Shown: positions 28,119-28,993 of the stretch, piece after piece
Numbering within the stretch: position 1 is the first letter of the stretch
Layout: each line of letters begins with the position of its first letter
Virus record (IMG/VR): IMGVR_UViG_3300041964_000023
Span: 1 to 28,993 of that record
Length of the DNA stretch: 28,993 nucleotides
Strand: one strand, 5' to 3'
DNA from: a virus
Program-made: the position numbers and the translations under genes
The notes under the pieces: model-generated
Told to the model about the DNA's origin: nothing
Databases searched by the model: none
The model's input: only the letters and a program-made list of their open reading frames with translations

Positions 28119-28993
28119 ATGGACGCACTGTCTCCAGATCGCGGGTTGTGGTGGTGGTGCCCATCATCCGTGGTGAAGCGTTCAGCGCGGCGCATGGCAG
28201 GAGAATGTCGAGGTCAAGTACGTCAGCAGCCAGCCGGCGTTACTCTCTTTCTCACCTGTTTTTGTATTCGCCTGATCTAGACGCTGATCGCATCGACATC
28301 GCACAAGCTCCGCGTGAATTGAGAAGCTGGTGGCGCAGGACAGGACGGCATCTGACGAGACCGGAAGAACGCGGCTACTCGCCCGTGCTGCGCAAACCGA
28401 ATGGATTCCAGACCCGCATCCAAATTTTTCGAGAATTGGGTCCTCACAAGCTTCAGCAGTGGGCAATGCGTACATCCTCAAGCAGCGGAGACGCCGCGGC
28501 GCGTCGTTGTCCGTCTCTTCGTGCTGGACCCGTGCCGAGTGAAGCCGCTTGTGTCGAGAGCGGGGAAATCTTTTACGAGCTGGATACCGATAACCTTTCC
28601 GGCCTTGCCGACAAGAGTCGTGGTGCCGCGCGGGAGATCATCCACGATCGCTTCAACTGCTTCTTTCACCCGCTGGTCGGGCTGTCGCCAATTTTTTGCC
28701 AATGTGTGGCCGCGACGCAGGGGCTTTCGATCCAGAAGGGTTCAGCCTTGTTTCTTCGCCAATGCGTTCCCGACGGAGGGGTGGTCACACACCCGGTGCA
28801 ATTGGCGACGAAACGGCCGCCTCGCCTCAAGGCTTATGTGGGACAGTAATTTTTCTCGGCAAGAACTCCGCAAGGTTGCCGTGCTTGTGACGGGTTTTGA
28901 AGTATGAGCAGGATGGCGACCAAGGCCGTTGATGCGCAGCTTATCGAGCAGCTTAAGTGGTCGGCTGAGGTAGTCTGCTCACCTACATGTTTC
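28119..28993 (+). CDS. HK97-family portal protein, 3' end cut by window edge, heavily frameshifted
   Basis: ATG 28119 after GAGAGAAGG. Pieces in order: ENVEVKYVSSQPALLSFSPV, a TLIASDIA-like helix, SPVLRKPNGFQTRIQ, NAYILKQR and VVRLFVLDP, then VESGEIFYELDTDNLSGLAD, ARE-IIHDRFNCFFHPLVGL, SPIFANVW, GLSIQKGSALFFAN, ELRKVAVLVTGFEV and, at the edge, MATKAVDAQLIEQLKWSAEV. These blocks follow the HK97 portal family from N-terminus to about two thirds of its length. The portal ring is the DNA entry and exit channel at one capsid vertex. Frame breaks occur about every 50-100 bases. The stretch 27965-28118 holds no convincing gene. Confidence 0.75.

Overview
The window is most of a temperate, siphovirus-like phage genome from a high-GC alphaproteobacterial host, probably a sphingomonad. 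This host call is inferred from the style of the small phage proteins and was not tested by a search. It has a full lysogeny block (tRNA-Ser attachment core, tyrosine integrase, excisionase-like gene, CI/Cro-type switch), an early recombination and accessory operon, a replication operon, a packaging/capsid module with an HK97-type capsid, and a lysis module. Tail genes are missing. The attachment core lies inside phage DNA with phage genes on both sides. The simplest reading is therefore a non-integrated (circular or circularly permuted) genome cut between the portal gene (right end) and the lysis genes (left end), with the tail module outside the window.

Layout. 1-2279 (+): end of the late operon, with a GH19 endolysin, a holin-like membrane protein, a HELAH-motif protein and tiny membrane proteins. 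2280-2720: mostly non-coding, with a 24-bp inverted repeat. 2721-5416 (mostly -): small phage genes and a Dam-type adenine methylase with a palindromic operator candidate. 5576-6943 (-): attP core (5' half of tRNA-Ser), integrase, excisionase-like gene and a 21-codon gene. 6940-15059 (-): more than 20 tightly overlapping early genes, including an R67/DfrB-like dihydrofolate reductase domain, a RecA-like (Sak4-type) ATPase, a YqaJ-type exonuclease, a DUF551 protein and a pentapeptide-repeat protein. 15097-15762: immunity switch. 16197-22493 (+): regulators, a DNA methyltransferase, a multi-HTH protein, a VRR-NUC nuclease, a RepA-like helicase and an iteron/hairpin array that may be the origin. 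22490-22581: a consensus-like promoter followed at once by an intrinsic terminator. 22605-28993 (+): HNH nuclease, small and large terminase, prohead protease, major capsid protein, a small head protein and the portal.

How it works together. The repressor gene is bracketed by two pairs of 17-bp operators (GTTTAG-N5-CTAAAC). One operator of each pair is embedded in near-identical leftward and rightward promoters, so one repressor can silence both early operons. The leftward operon supplies recombination, host-takeover candidates and excision/integration. The rightward operon supplies DNA modification and replication, then leads into late genes through a promoter-terminator pair that suggests antitermination control.

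Data quality. Reading frames are clean from about 6.9 to 25.5 kb. Single-base frame breaks are frequent in 0.4-6 kb and very dense after 25.5 kb, always inside recognisable essential genes. I read these as sequencing or assembly indels at the thinly covered ends, not as gene decay. Coordinates of the broken genes are the reconstructed extents.
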